From assembly GCA_933228675.1 (NCBI GenBank), contig OW121741.1, positions 118,084,069 to 118,148,068 of the forward strand: DNA of 64,000 nucleotides, read 5' to 3'. Below the pieces are notes generated by a model that saw only the letters and a program-made list of their open reading frames with translations, was not told where the DNA came from and did not search any database. Below, one piece after another: positions 33,589 through 43,399 of the stretch. Within the stretch, counting starts at the first letter, position 1. Each line of letters opens with the position of its first letter. The translations under genes and the position numbers were made by a program. The stretch is from Stomorhina lunata. Lineage: Eukaryota; Arthropoda; Insecta; Diptera; Rhiniidae.

Positions 33589-36500
33589 GAACATCCTTGG
33601 ACAATGTAAATGATATTAACAAAATACACCCACTGATGAAACCATATCATATTCGTTTGGCTGAATATAAAAAAGTTCGTGCCAGAATTTTTGGCGAAAC
33701 CAAACTTAGTAGATCTTCCAAACGGATTAGAGATTTTTATAGAAAAATAAAGAAATACAAAATTTTTACAATTTCCCCAATAATTTCACAGGAATATGAT
33801 AGTAGACCATATGTAAATTTAAAAGTTAATAATAAATTTTATTTGGCTCTTTTAGATAGCGGTGCGAATAAAAGTGTAATAGGCGGAAATTTAGCAATTG
33901 AAATTCAAAGTGAACCTCAATTTAAGAAATGTTTAGGCAATGTACGAACTGCAGATGGACAGAGACAAAACGTACTTGGAACAGCAACTTTAGACGTAAC
34001 TTTTCAGGGACAGACAAAACATTTTGAATTTTTAGTGGTACCGACAATAAAACAAGACCTAATTTGTGGTTTTGACTTTTGGACAGACTTCGGACTCAAA
34101 ATTTCATTGCCTGTGCTTGGTGAAATCGATTGTGTCGAGACTGACCCAGACAAACTTAAACTTACTGTTGACCAAAGACAGAGACTTGATAAAATAATTG
34201 CAACGTTTCCTAATTCTGATGTAGATGGTTTAGGTTGTACTACTTTAATTGAACATTCTATTGATACGGGAAATGCAAAGCCCATAAAACAACGCTACTA
34301 TCCAATATCACCAGCTGTAGAAAAGCAGTTGTGTGGGGAATTAGATCGAATGATTTCTCTTGGAGTTATTGAGGAAGCTCCGAACTCTTCTTGGTCTTCA
34401 CCAACTGTCGTTGTTGCCAAACCTGGAAAAATTAGAATGTGTGTCGACAGCCGTAAATTGAACTCCGTGACAGTAAAGGACGCTTACCCAATACCGAACA
34501 TAGACGGAATTTTATCGAGACTTCCTCCAGTTTATATTATTTCAAAAATTGATTTGAAAGATGCTTTCTGGCAAATCAAACTGGAGGAAAGCTCAAAACC
34601 AAAGACAGCTTTCACAGTTCCTAATCGGCCATTGTATCAATTTACAAGAATGCCGTTTGGACTGTGTAATGCACCGCAGACGTTGTGCCGACTAATGGAC
34701 ATGGTCATTCCGTACAATTTGAAAACACATGTATTTGTGTACCTTGATGACTTACTTGTTGTTTCACAGACTTTCGACGAACATTTGACACACTTGATGG
34801 AGGTAGCAATAAATCTTCGAAAAGCTGGTTTGACAATAAATGTAAATAAAAGTAGTTTTGCACTAAGCCGTGTTAAGTATTTGGGTTATGTAGTTGGGAA
34901 CGGTACGTTGCAAGTAGACAATGACAAAGTTAGGGCAATACAAGACTTCCCTGTACCAAAATCTATAAGACATTTAAGACGATTTTTAGGCATGACTGGT
35001 TGGTATAGGAGATTTATACAAGACTATTCGACTTTAACTTTTCCTTTGACAGAACTGTTGACTAAAAAGAAGACTTTTGTTTGGACGGACCAAGCTCAAG
35101 AAGCTTTTGACAAACTGAAGACAAGTCTGACTTCTGCTCCTTTACTCATTCATCCCAATTATAATAAGCCTTTCATTTTGCAATGCGATGCTAGTACTTT
35201 TGGAGTGGGTGCAGTTTTGGCGCAGAAAGACGATGACGGGACAGAGAGACCAATTGCTTATATGTCTCATAAGCTCAATAAAGCTCAAAGAAACTACACT
35301 ATTACGGAACTAGAATGTCTAGCTGTAGTATTGGCAATAAAGAAGTATCGGTCCTACATTGAAGGTATGGAATTCAAAGTAGTAACCGATCATGCTAGTT
35401 TAAAGTGGCTTATGGGTCAGCGGGATCTTTCTGGTCGGTTAGCTCGATGGGCGTTAAAACTTCAGGGTTTCAATTTTACTATAGAGCACCGAAGCGGCAG
35501 AGAAAATGTTGTCCCAGATGCACTTTCAAGGGCTCATGAAGGTGAAGAGTTCTTGAGCTCTATTGAGTTGGAGACGTTGCCAGTGATTGATCTTGACTCG
35601 GACGCTTTTAACAGTGACGAATATTCTAAATTACGAAACGATTTGCAAAATTCAGGTTTACCAGACTTTAAAATTATTGACAATTACATTTACAAAAGAA
35701 CTGACTTTTCTTCTGGCGAGTCGGACGAATCAAATTTGTGGAAATTATATGTACCGACAGAATTGAGACGGGACATAATTTATTCGGCACATGACACTCC
35801 TTCATCAGCACATGGTGGTATTGGCAAGACTATTGAACGGATACGACGATATTTCTATTGGCCTAGACTGGTTACTGACGTTAAGGATTATATTCAAAAT
35901 TGTATACTTTGTAAGACTTCTAAGACACCGACAAACATTTTACGACCACCATTAGGTGATATGGTAGAGACTGAACGACCTTTCCAAAGACTCTACATAG
36001 ACTTGATAGGACCATTTCCAAGGACGAAAAAAGGACACATCGGACTTTTAATAGTATTAGACCATTTTTCAAAATTCACTTTTCTAAAACCTCTTAAAAA
36101 ATTTATTGTAAAGGACATTATAAATTATTTAAGTAGTGAAATTTTTTGTTGTTATGGGGTACCGGAAATTTTAGTTTCAGATAATGGTTCACAATTCAAA
36201 AGCAAAGATTTTGAATTTTTTTTGAAAAAGTATGGAGTACAACATATGTTTACTGCGTTTTACAGTCCACAAGCGAATGCAAGTGAAAGAGTTAATCGTT
36301 GCATTAATGAAGCACTTCGTTCTTATATAAGAAAAGATCAGCGGGAATGGGATTTGTATACAGACAGCATAAATTGTTCACTCAGAAATAGTATTCATCA
36401 ATCTATTGGTAGGACCCCATATCAAGTTGTTTTTGGCCAAACTATGGTGACTCACGGAAAAGATTACAAACTTTTGAGAAGACTTAACCTTTTGGCAGAC

Positions 36501-36815
36501 AGTGACTCCATAATAGAAAGGCAGGACGAATTTTCTTTAGTACGGGACAAAATTAAAAATTTTATGAAAAAAGCTTATGACAAAAATGTTCGGATATACA
36601 ATTTACGCTCTCGGACAAAAGATTTTTCGATTGGGCAATTAGTAATAAGACGCAATTTTATACAAAGCTCCAAAATTGACCATTTTAATTCTAAATTAGC
36701 TCCTGTTGGTATTCAAGCTAAAGTTTTGCGAAAAATAGGACAAATAAATTATGAGTTACAAGACGTGGACAGCGGCAATATTGGAGTGTATCATGGCAAA
36801 GACATTTGGACTTGA
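33543..36815 (+). CDS. pol: pol: protease, reverse transcriptase, RNase H, integrase
   Basis: An open -1 frame relative to gag, presumably translated by frameshifting rather than from an own start. Residues numbered from 33597 (a TTG, not a real start). Protease DSGA at 87-90. Reverse transcriptase about 225-430 with the catalytic Asp in SKIDLKDAF (D319) and YLDD at 382-385. RNase H with CDAS (D531), TELE (E571/E573), TDHAS (D598) and DALS (D641). Integrase zinc motif H732-H739-C769-C772 and catalytic D802, D862, E897 (34 residues between the last two; context NASERVN). A C-terminal KLAP...VLRKIGQINYEL module resembles the GPY/F region but lacks a clear GPY. All catalytic residues are present and there are no internal stops, so it looks competent. 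Ends TGA at 36815. Confidence 0.96.
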   Translation, partial: EYFGKRTEGCSTDGLGTSLDNVNDINKIHPLMKPYHIRLAEYKKVRARIFGETKLSRSSKRIRDFYRKIKKYKIFTISPIISQEYDSRPYVNLKVNNKFYLALLDSGANKSVIGGNLAIEIQSEPQFKKCLGNVRTADGQRQNVLGTATLDVTFQGQTKHFEFLVVPTIKQDLICGFDFWTDFGLKISLPVLGEIDCVETDPDKLKLTVDQRQRLDKIIATFPNSDVDGLGCTTLIEHSIDTGNAKPIKQRYYPISPAVEKQLCGELDRMISLGVIEEAPNSSWSSPTVVVAKPGKIRMCVDSRKLNSVTVKDAYPIPNIDGILSRLPPVYIISKIDLKDAFWQIKLEESSKPKTAFTVPNRPLYQFTRMPFGLCNAPQTLCRLMDMVIPYNLKTHVFVYLDDLLVVSQTFDEHLTHLMEVAINLRKAGLTINVNKSSFALSRVKYLGYVVGNGTLQVDNDKVRAIQDFPVPKSIRHLRRFLGMTGWYRRFIQDYSTLTFPLTELLTKKKTFVWTDQAQEAFDKLKTSLTSAPLLIHPNYNKPFILQCDASTFGVGAVLAQKDDDGTERPIAYMSHKLNKAQRNYTITELECLAVVLAIKKYRSYIEGMEFKVVTDHASLKWLMGQRDLSGRLARWALKLQGFNFTIEHRSGRENVVPDALSRAHEGEEFLSSIELETLPVIDLDSDAFNSDEYSKLRNDLQNSGLPDFKIIDNYIYKRTDFSSGESDESNLWKLYVPTELRRDIIYSAHDTPSSAHGGIGKTIERIRRYFYWPRLVTDVKDYIQNCILCKTSKTPTNILRPPLGDMVETERPFQRLYIDLIGPFPRTKKGHIGLLIVLDHFSKFTFLKPLKKFIVKDIINYLSSEIFCCYGVPEILVSDNGSQFKSKDFEFFLKKYGVQHMFTAFYSPQANASERVNRCINEALRSYIRKDQREWDLYTDSINCSLRNSIHQSIGRTPYQVVFGQTMVTHGKDYKLLRRLNLLADSDSIIERQDEFSLVRDKIKNFMKKAYDKNVRIYNLRSRTKDFSIGQLVIRRNFIQSSKIDHFNSKLAPVGIQAKVLRKIGQINYELQDVDSGNIGVYHGKDIWT
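33552..33598 (+). promoter_or_regulatory. -1 ribosomal frameshift signal between gag and pol
   Basis: Heptamer G GGA AAC (33552-33558) is set exactly as X XXY YYZ in the gag frame. A 6-nt spacer follows, then a perfect 10-bp stem (AAGGATGTTC 33565-33574 with GAACATCCTT 33589-33598) closing a 14-nt loop. The gag stop TAG (33586-33588) is the last 3 nt of the loop. The pol frame is open from 33543, so a slip here gives a continuous Gag-Pol. All elements of a classical -1 site are visible; activity is inferred. Confidence 0.85.
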
Positions 36816-36903
36816 CTTTATTTGTTTTTGAATTCCTTTAATTGACCTTTTACAGATCCAGTCCTTTGTAATGTTTGCACATTCCAGATAGCTGTATCTG
36901 TTT
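36816..36903 (+). other. pol-LTR junction without an obvious polypurine tract
   Basis: 88 bp. Directly before the right LTR the sequence is 'ccagatagctgtatctgttt', with a short inverted repeat CAGATA...TATCTG instead of the purine run expected for plus-strand priming. Confidence 0.6.
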
Positions 36904-38588
36904 TGTGAGGTTCATTTAAATAATAAATTGTTAATTGGGTTTTATTTAAATTTAAAATATTTCAAATCAATATAGGTTTTGAAAAAAAAATTTCAAAATT
37001 TTTTATTTCCTTCAAAAATTTTCATTTCCGTAAAATTTTTTTAAAACTAAAAGTTTAAAAGGCTAATAAAATTTATTATAATTGTTATAAAGAATTTCTA
37101 ATATTAACGATAATTTTCTTAATATTAGTGGAAATCTATAAATAAGAAAAGGTAAAAATATAAGTATTTTGTAAAAATTGTATTATTAATTTCATCGTGT
37201 AATTTAGGAATCTCTATTTTGCATGGGATCAAGTGAATCTTTAGTTCACTTAAAATTTGCAAATTATCATTCCGGATATAACCAAAAACAATATCTTCCA
37301 CAAGATAAAAAAAAAAAAAAATTTAAAAATATCAAAAGACCTCACAAGAATTCTAAAAGAAATTCAATCAGAACTTCGCTGATAGCATCATATATAGGAC
37401 TTTATTTTATAAACCTGAAATATCTCCTAAATTAAACTAACACTAAAGGACAAATTGATTGAAGAATCTTAAAACTATTACTTATAAATAATCGAAAAAC
37501 AAATCTTAAAACGGATCTTCTTAATAGCTGTAATCTATCATCAAACACTCGTCTTAAAACCAATTCAATATCTAACACTAATTTAAATAATACATAACTA
37601 ATTTGAGCTTAAATTAATCTTTAAATTTCAATTTTAACTTTTATTTTTTTTATTTAAAACTATTCCTAACTTAATTTTATCTTAAATCTATTTTTTTTTT
37701 TTTAATTTAACTAAAATCCTAATTTAATTTCATTTTTTTTTTTTAAATTCAATTTCTTAAATCTAATTTAACTTAAATCTATTTTTTTAACTTAAATTAA
37801 CTTGAATTTTATCTAATATTATGTAAATACACTTAACACTAAATTTTCTTACACTAACTATACTTTCACACATACACTGACATATTTACCACATATACTT
37901 TACACTCAAATATAAACAGGATATTATAATTATATATCAATTGATCTTTTAAATAACAATTTAAAAATTTTAAAATCATCAATATTCGTCCTTGAACATC
38001 AGGCCTGCTGTCTTCGATGGATAATTCGGGTAAGTCCGATAAATAAAATATAATTATAAAATATCCGCATATTTATTTACATATATAAAATGTCACTAAA
38101 CAAAATAATTTTATTAGAATTTTGTTAATTATTAATTTTTTTTTTTTTTTTTTTATATAATTTAATTTTTTTTTAAAAAAAATTGCAAAGTATGCACTTA
38201 ATTTTTAATATTAATAAAATAGATTAATTATTTAAATTTAATAATGATTAATTAAGTTTTTTTTTTATTCTACGAAAGGTTAATTCGCGTATAGTTAGGG
38301 AATCATTTTAGGGCTATTTTCTTATAAAATTACAATAAAATAGTATGGTTGGGAGGGTAGAAGATATGAAAGAAATAACATCATCTTTCCTTGACATTAG
38401 TTCGAACAATTTTTTTATTTTTTTTTTTTATAGTTAATACTTAAGTTTAAGCTACCTTTTTAAATTTTGTTCGATTCTTAGTCTACTTTCAAAAGAGACA
38501 AGAACACCACCCCAAGCCCTGAGCACGGTCGGAAAAATAGGTAGCGCAGGTCTCTTAGGAAGTAGAGCAGGAAGCTTGAATCGTCACA
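36904..38588 (+). repeat. Right (3') LTR, 1685 bp
   Basis: Same sequence as the left LTR apart from an A/G difference near the start (in 'ggttttRaaaaa') and one T fewer in a T-run about 80 bp later. It carries the second copy of the 70-codon frame (37223-37435). Confidence 0.96.
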
Positions 38589-38592
38589 AGTT
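38589..38592. other. Target site duplication AGTT, right copy
   Basis: Matches 29957-29960. The empty site would read ...ttacgtgagttgaagtt. Confidence 0.9.
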
Positions 38593-38829
38593 GAAGTTTC
38601 AAATGTCAATAGGTATAAGTTATGTTTGGCAAAATAAAAAAAAAAGTTTTCCTGTAAGCAAGTAATCTATATTAGGTTTATGTAATTTATATGTAAAAGA
38701 AACATGTAATTGTGAAAAGGTAAAAATCAACATTTTGAGGGAGTTTTATATGAAATCAATATTTTTGGAAATTAAAATGATGATACACATAATATTTGGC
38801 GCTAAAATCGTTTTTTTTTTTATAAAAAA

Positions 38830-39260
38830 AAGGCCTAAAAGTAGACTATAGAAATTTAACTACTTACAATCCTAAAAGTATGCAACATTAATTTAAAGAT
38901 AGATTATTTAAAGTTTCATTGGAAATAAGGCAATCGTACCAGGGGGATTTGCAGCTCCTTTCAAGAACCTACTTTTAAGACCATATCTTCAGAAGAATTA
39001 GAGGTAGAATCATTAAACTTAGGTGTAGAGGGAGTTCCTTCTTTCGTACTAAGAAAATTATAAAATTTTTTTAACACTTTGTTAAATAATATTTTCATTT
39101 ATGAGAGCAGTTTGGTCAAAACAAAGCAGGATCGGACCAGTAGGAATTATAACTTATAACAACTTTCAAGAGCATATCTTTAGAAGAATTAGGGGTAGAG
39201 TCATTAAACTTAGGAGTAGGGGGATTTCCTCCATTCGTACCAAGAAAATTACAATTTTTT
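38830..39260 (+). repeat. Diverged tandem duplication, about 185 bp
   Basis: 'atct-cagaagaattagaggtaga' followed by 'tcattaaacttagg' and 'tttcctccattcgtaccaag'-like sequence occurs at about 38980-39060 and 39170-39260. A partial relative ('aatcgtaccagggggattt') lies at 38932. A reversed GCCTA-type motif (gcctaaaagtagac) lies at 38831. Confidence 0.75.
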
Positions 39261-39399
39261 ATATAACTTTATAAAAAAAAAACATTTTTATAACTTCTAG
39301 GATAAAATAAGCTTTTTAAGTAAAATATGCAAATTTCAATTTTGGAATTGTAAATAAAAATTTAGATTTTGTATAAAAATACTAAGCTTTTTCATAAAC

Positions 39400-40330
39400 A
39401 TTTTTAATTTTCTTAAATTTTATATAAGCTTTTAGGACAAATATGCATTTCTAAGCTCTCGAGGTTAAATATGCTCAAGCATTCTTTTTGCTTATTTTCC
39501 TTAAAGTACTTTTAAATTGTTATATACATTTGATTTTTTCAAAAAAAGTTAAATTTTGTTAAAAAATACAGTAGGTATTAAGAACTTAACAAAAATTACC
39601 TCAAATAAGCTTTTTAATCAAAATAAGCAAAAATATGCATTTTAAATTTAAAGGAATTTTGATAAAAATCGTAATTTTTATTAATAAATAACTTTTTATA
39701 ACAAACCCTTTTCCTTAAATAAGCTTTTTTCAAAAACCCTTTTTCTAAAATAAGATTTTAAAGCAAAATATGCAAAAATAAGCATTTTTAATTTTAAGGC
39801 ATTTTGATAAATGTCCATTAATATACAACTTTTTTAACAAACCCTTTACCTGAAATAAGCTTTTTACAAAACCCTTTACCTCAAATAAGCTTTTAAAGCT
39901 AAATAAGCAAAAATATGCATTTTTAGTTTTGAGTCATTTTGATAAAAATTGGTAAATTTCGCTTATAGCAAACCCTTTTAATAAGCCATTATTTGAAAGA
40001 TTTTATGATTATATAATTAGCCATTACTTGTACGATTTTATGCTTATATAAGTCTTAAAGATAATTTTGCATATTTAAAGCTTTTTAGCCAAAATATGCC
40101 AAGAAGACGACTTAAAAAAATTGAATAAATTTACATTTTTACACTAGATGTTGATTATTTCGATTAAATTGTTCTAAAAATTAACGTTATTTATAATATA
40201 TGACTTTTTAGCAAAACATGCAAAAATATGCTTAAAATTCTTTTAACAAATATTTCGACTTTATCGTGTTCTTTAAGCTTTTTAGCTAAAATATTTGACT
40301 ATTTTCATTATAAATTTCTTAAAACTGAAT
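39400..40330. repeat. Start of the ATGCAAAAATATGC motif domain
   Basis: 'aataagctttttaa', 'aagcaaaaatatgcatttt' and 'aaccctttacctcaaataagc' recur every 60-120 bp in diverged form. Confidence 0.75.
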
Positions 40331-40339
40331 ATTCTTAAT

Positions 40340-41800
40340 AAAGTGATAAAAATAAGCATAATATGCAAAAATATGTACTTGAAGCTAAAGCATAAATTGA
40401 GTTGAAATTAGGTACTTGGTAAAAATATAACCTTTCATGGGGAAACGTGTTAAATTTTTAAAGTTTTTATATTAAAAGTTTAAGAATTTTAAATTTTGAA
40501 TAATTTACACTTAAGTTTAAAATTGCATATAGACTTAAGTTTAAAATTGCATATAATTGAAATGCTAAAAATAAGCATAATATGCAAAAATATGCATTTT
40601 AAGCTAAATGATTCTTCGAGTTAAAATTAAGTAGTTTGTGAAAATATAACTTTTCATGATGAAATATTTTAAACTTTTGAAAATATTATCTTAAAAGTTT
40701 CAGAATTTTAAACTAAATAGTTTAAATGTGAAAACCAACAATTTTGTGTTATTTACACTTAAGTTAAAAAGTGCATATTTCTGCATATTTTTACTTTTTG
40801 TGCTTAAAACTCATATTTTTTAAAAATATTTAATAAAATGATAAAAATAAGCATAATATGCAAAAATATGCATTTTAACCTTACAGATTCTTAAAGCTGA
40901 AATTCTGCAGTTTCTAAAAATATAAATTCTTATGGTGAAATATTTTAAACTTCTGAATTATATTATGTAAAAACTTTTGATTTGTAAAGAAAATTCGTTA
41001 AATGTGAAAATTAAGATATTTGTGCAATTGAAGCTTAAGTTTGAAGATGCATATTTCTGCATATTTTTACTTTTTGTGCTAAAAACTCCTATTTTTTTAA
41101 ATATTTAATAAAATGGTAAAAATAAGCATAATATGCAAAAATATGCATTTTAAGCTTACGGATTCTTAAAGCTAAAATTCTGCAGTTTCTAAAAATATAA
41201 CTTTTTATGATGAAATGTTTTAAACTTTTGAATTATATTATTTAAAAACTTTTGAATTGTAAACAAAATTCGTTAAATGTGAAAACTAACTTTCTTGTAT
41301 AATTAAAGCTTAAGTTTAAAAGTGCATATTTCTGCATATTTTTACTTGTTGTGCTCAAAACTACTATTATTTCAAAATTATTTAATGAAATTATAAAAAT
41401 AAGCATAATATGCAAAAATATGCATTTAAAGCTAAATGACTTTAGGAGCATAAGTTATGTACTTTGTGAAAATATAACTTTTCATGGTGAAATGCGTTAA
41501 ACTTTTGAAATTTTTATATTTAAAAATTTGAATTTTGAACCAAATTCGTTAAATGTAAAACTTAACATTTTTCTATAGTTGAAGCTTAATTTTGAAAATG
41601 CATATTTCTGCATATATTTATCTATTTAGCTAATAATGCCTTTTATTTTTAAATATTTAATGAAATGATCAAAAAATAAGCATAATATGCAAAAATATGC
41701 ATTTTAAGCTAAAGGATTTTTAGAGTAAAAGTTAGGTCCATTATTATAATATTACCTTTGATGGTGAAATATGTTAAACTTCTTGAATTTTTTAATTAAA
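40340..41800 (+). repeat. Tandem array, about 276-bp unit, five to six copies
   Basis: The box 'aataagcataatatgcaaaa' + 'atatgcatttt' occurs at 40351, 40570, 40846, 41121, 41399 and 41676, spacing 219, 276, 275, 278 and 277 bp. Each unit also has an inverted-sense box 'gtgcatatttctgcatattttta' about 200 bp in, so units carry the core in both orientations. Confidence 0.92.
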
Positions 41801-41849
41801 ATTTGTAACAAAATCCTTTAAATCTGTAAAATAAAGCAGAAACTTAATC

Positions 41850-43380
41850 TAGATGTGTTGGAATCCTTAAAAAAAAATCATATATAATATCTCAGCCTTT
41901 CCATTTTAACAATTCCTTTTAACAAAACCCTCATTAAACAAATTTCATAAGTTTAATATTCAAAAAAACATTGTAGAGTTTGTAATAATAATTGTTAACA
42001 TAGAATTGCTAGAAAGCCTTATTATTATTAAAAAAGTACTTGAGATTCCAATTTTCTACTTAAACTTCAAATTATATTTTTATGGTACAGAAAAAAGGAT
42101 AATATGAACTTGTAAAAATTTGGCAGGGGTTATATACAAATATCGTAACACACTTACTAATACAAACATTAATGCAAATGCCTTGATTATAAAATATAGA
42201 AAATACATTAAATTTAAACTTAAAAACACATTTATTTCTTTTGGATAAATGTATGTGTGTGAGTATATACATATGTATATGTATACCTTCATCTCTTTTT
42301 GATTTGTTTGTATTTGAAAAATAACAATGAAAAATATATTTTTTTGAGAACATTTATATGCTTTTTATATAAAAGTATTAAAATATAGTTGTTAGATTTC
42401 CATATGTATTTGTAAGTATAGGTCTATGTGTCTGAATGTATATAAAGAAAAAAAAAACAGAAAGACTTATGTTGTATGTCCTTTTTTACTCATATATTCA
42501 GTATTAGTTTATATTTTTTATATTATTTTGAATCAAAATGAATATAACATAAAATTGGACGTGCTTATACAAATATATTTATAATTCAACAACAACAACA
42601 GCAACAAAAAGAAAATAAGTTAAGAAAATTTCTAGCCTACACTTAGGCAACAAACATTTACATTTATATGTGAATTTCTCTAAAATATTCCAACATACAT
42701 TTACAATTACCATATGCATGTATGTAGAAATTAAAGTATCTAGAATTAATGTATACACATACTTGTAACTTTTCTCTTATATTTTTTTTCCTAGAACCGG
42801 TCAGAGACCCAAAAAGTACTTAAGGTAGAAAATTTAGAAAATTTTCTAAACAAAAAAACTTTTTTTTTGTTGTATTTTTCCTATATTGGTTAAAATCTAG
42901 TTTGTGTTTTTTGCAACACACTTCTAACAAAACAATCCCAAAAAAAAAACTTCCTATTACACATAATTTTACAAACATCCCATACAACCAAAAACAACAA
43001 CAACGACAAGAAAAAAAGGGATAAAATTTTGAAATTATTCACAAGTGTTGTAAGTATGTGTTTATGTAAGTATGATTGTATAAGTGTAACTATGTGTCCT
43101 TTTTCCTAATAAAAATATATTTATTTGTTTGCAAGTGTATATATGTATGTATGTGTAAGTATTTGTTACCACAGAGAAAATAAAATATAATTTGAATTGT
43201 TCATTCGTATAGGATTTCAATTCATTTTTGAAATCCATTTCAAATTGTATAAATTTTATATTGTCGAAGTTTATAATGTTTAAGAGTAGTTGTACAAGAA
43301 GGGAATAGGTTTGGAAAGTTCTTTAAAATTCAGGAAAATTTTTCATATTCTAAACATTTATACAAAATCGAAACATATCT
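41850..43380. other. Motif-free island 5 around a candidate exon
   Basis: Mostly unique-looking sequence with TATG/TACA-type simple repeats and CAA runs (42585-42610). It contains one GCCTACACTTAGGC hairpin (42632) and the candidate exon at 42795. An AATAAA at 43179-43184 could serve as a poly(A) signal for such an exon. Confidence 0.45.
42795..42828 (+). CDS. ab: Candidate alternative terminal exon of abrupt
   Basis: Preceded by an excellent acceptor (long T/C tract ending TTTTTTTTCCTAG at 42794). Spliced after the candidate 31-nt exon at 29923-29953 (phase 2) it reads T-T-G-Q-R-P-K-K-Y-L-R and stops at TAG 42826-42828. A weak donor (TTAAG/GTAGAA after 42824) could instead carry the frame on. 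Spliced directly to 10590 it reads E-P-V-R-D-P-K-S-T and stops at TAA 42821-42823. The basic peptide and its compositional contrast with the surroundings are the only coding evidence. Confidence 0.28.
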
Positions 43381-43399
43381 ATTATAATAAATTTGAATT

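Larger units (their letters stand above)
29961..38588 (+). mobile_element. Full-length Ty3/gypsy LTR retrotransposon (8.6 kb)
   Basis: Two near-identical LTRs (1686 and 1685 bp, TGTGAGG...CGTCACA) flank a tRNA-Lys primer site, gag and pol in the order protease, reverse transcriptase, RNase H, integrase. That order defines Ty3/gypsy. A 4-bp AGTT duplication frames it. All coding is intact and I saw only one substitution and one T-run indel between LTRs, so it inserted very recently. There is no env-like frame: only 88 bp lie between the pol stop and the right LTR. It is in the same orientation as ab, inside its giant intron. Long LTRs with a tRNA-Lys primer recall the Osvaldo-type lineage, but I cannot assign a clade. 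Confidence 0.96.

Noticed and set aside
36816..36903. env-like third frame of the retrotransposon
   Set aside because: Only 88 bp lie between pol and the LTR; there is no room for an envelope gene.
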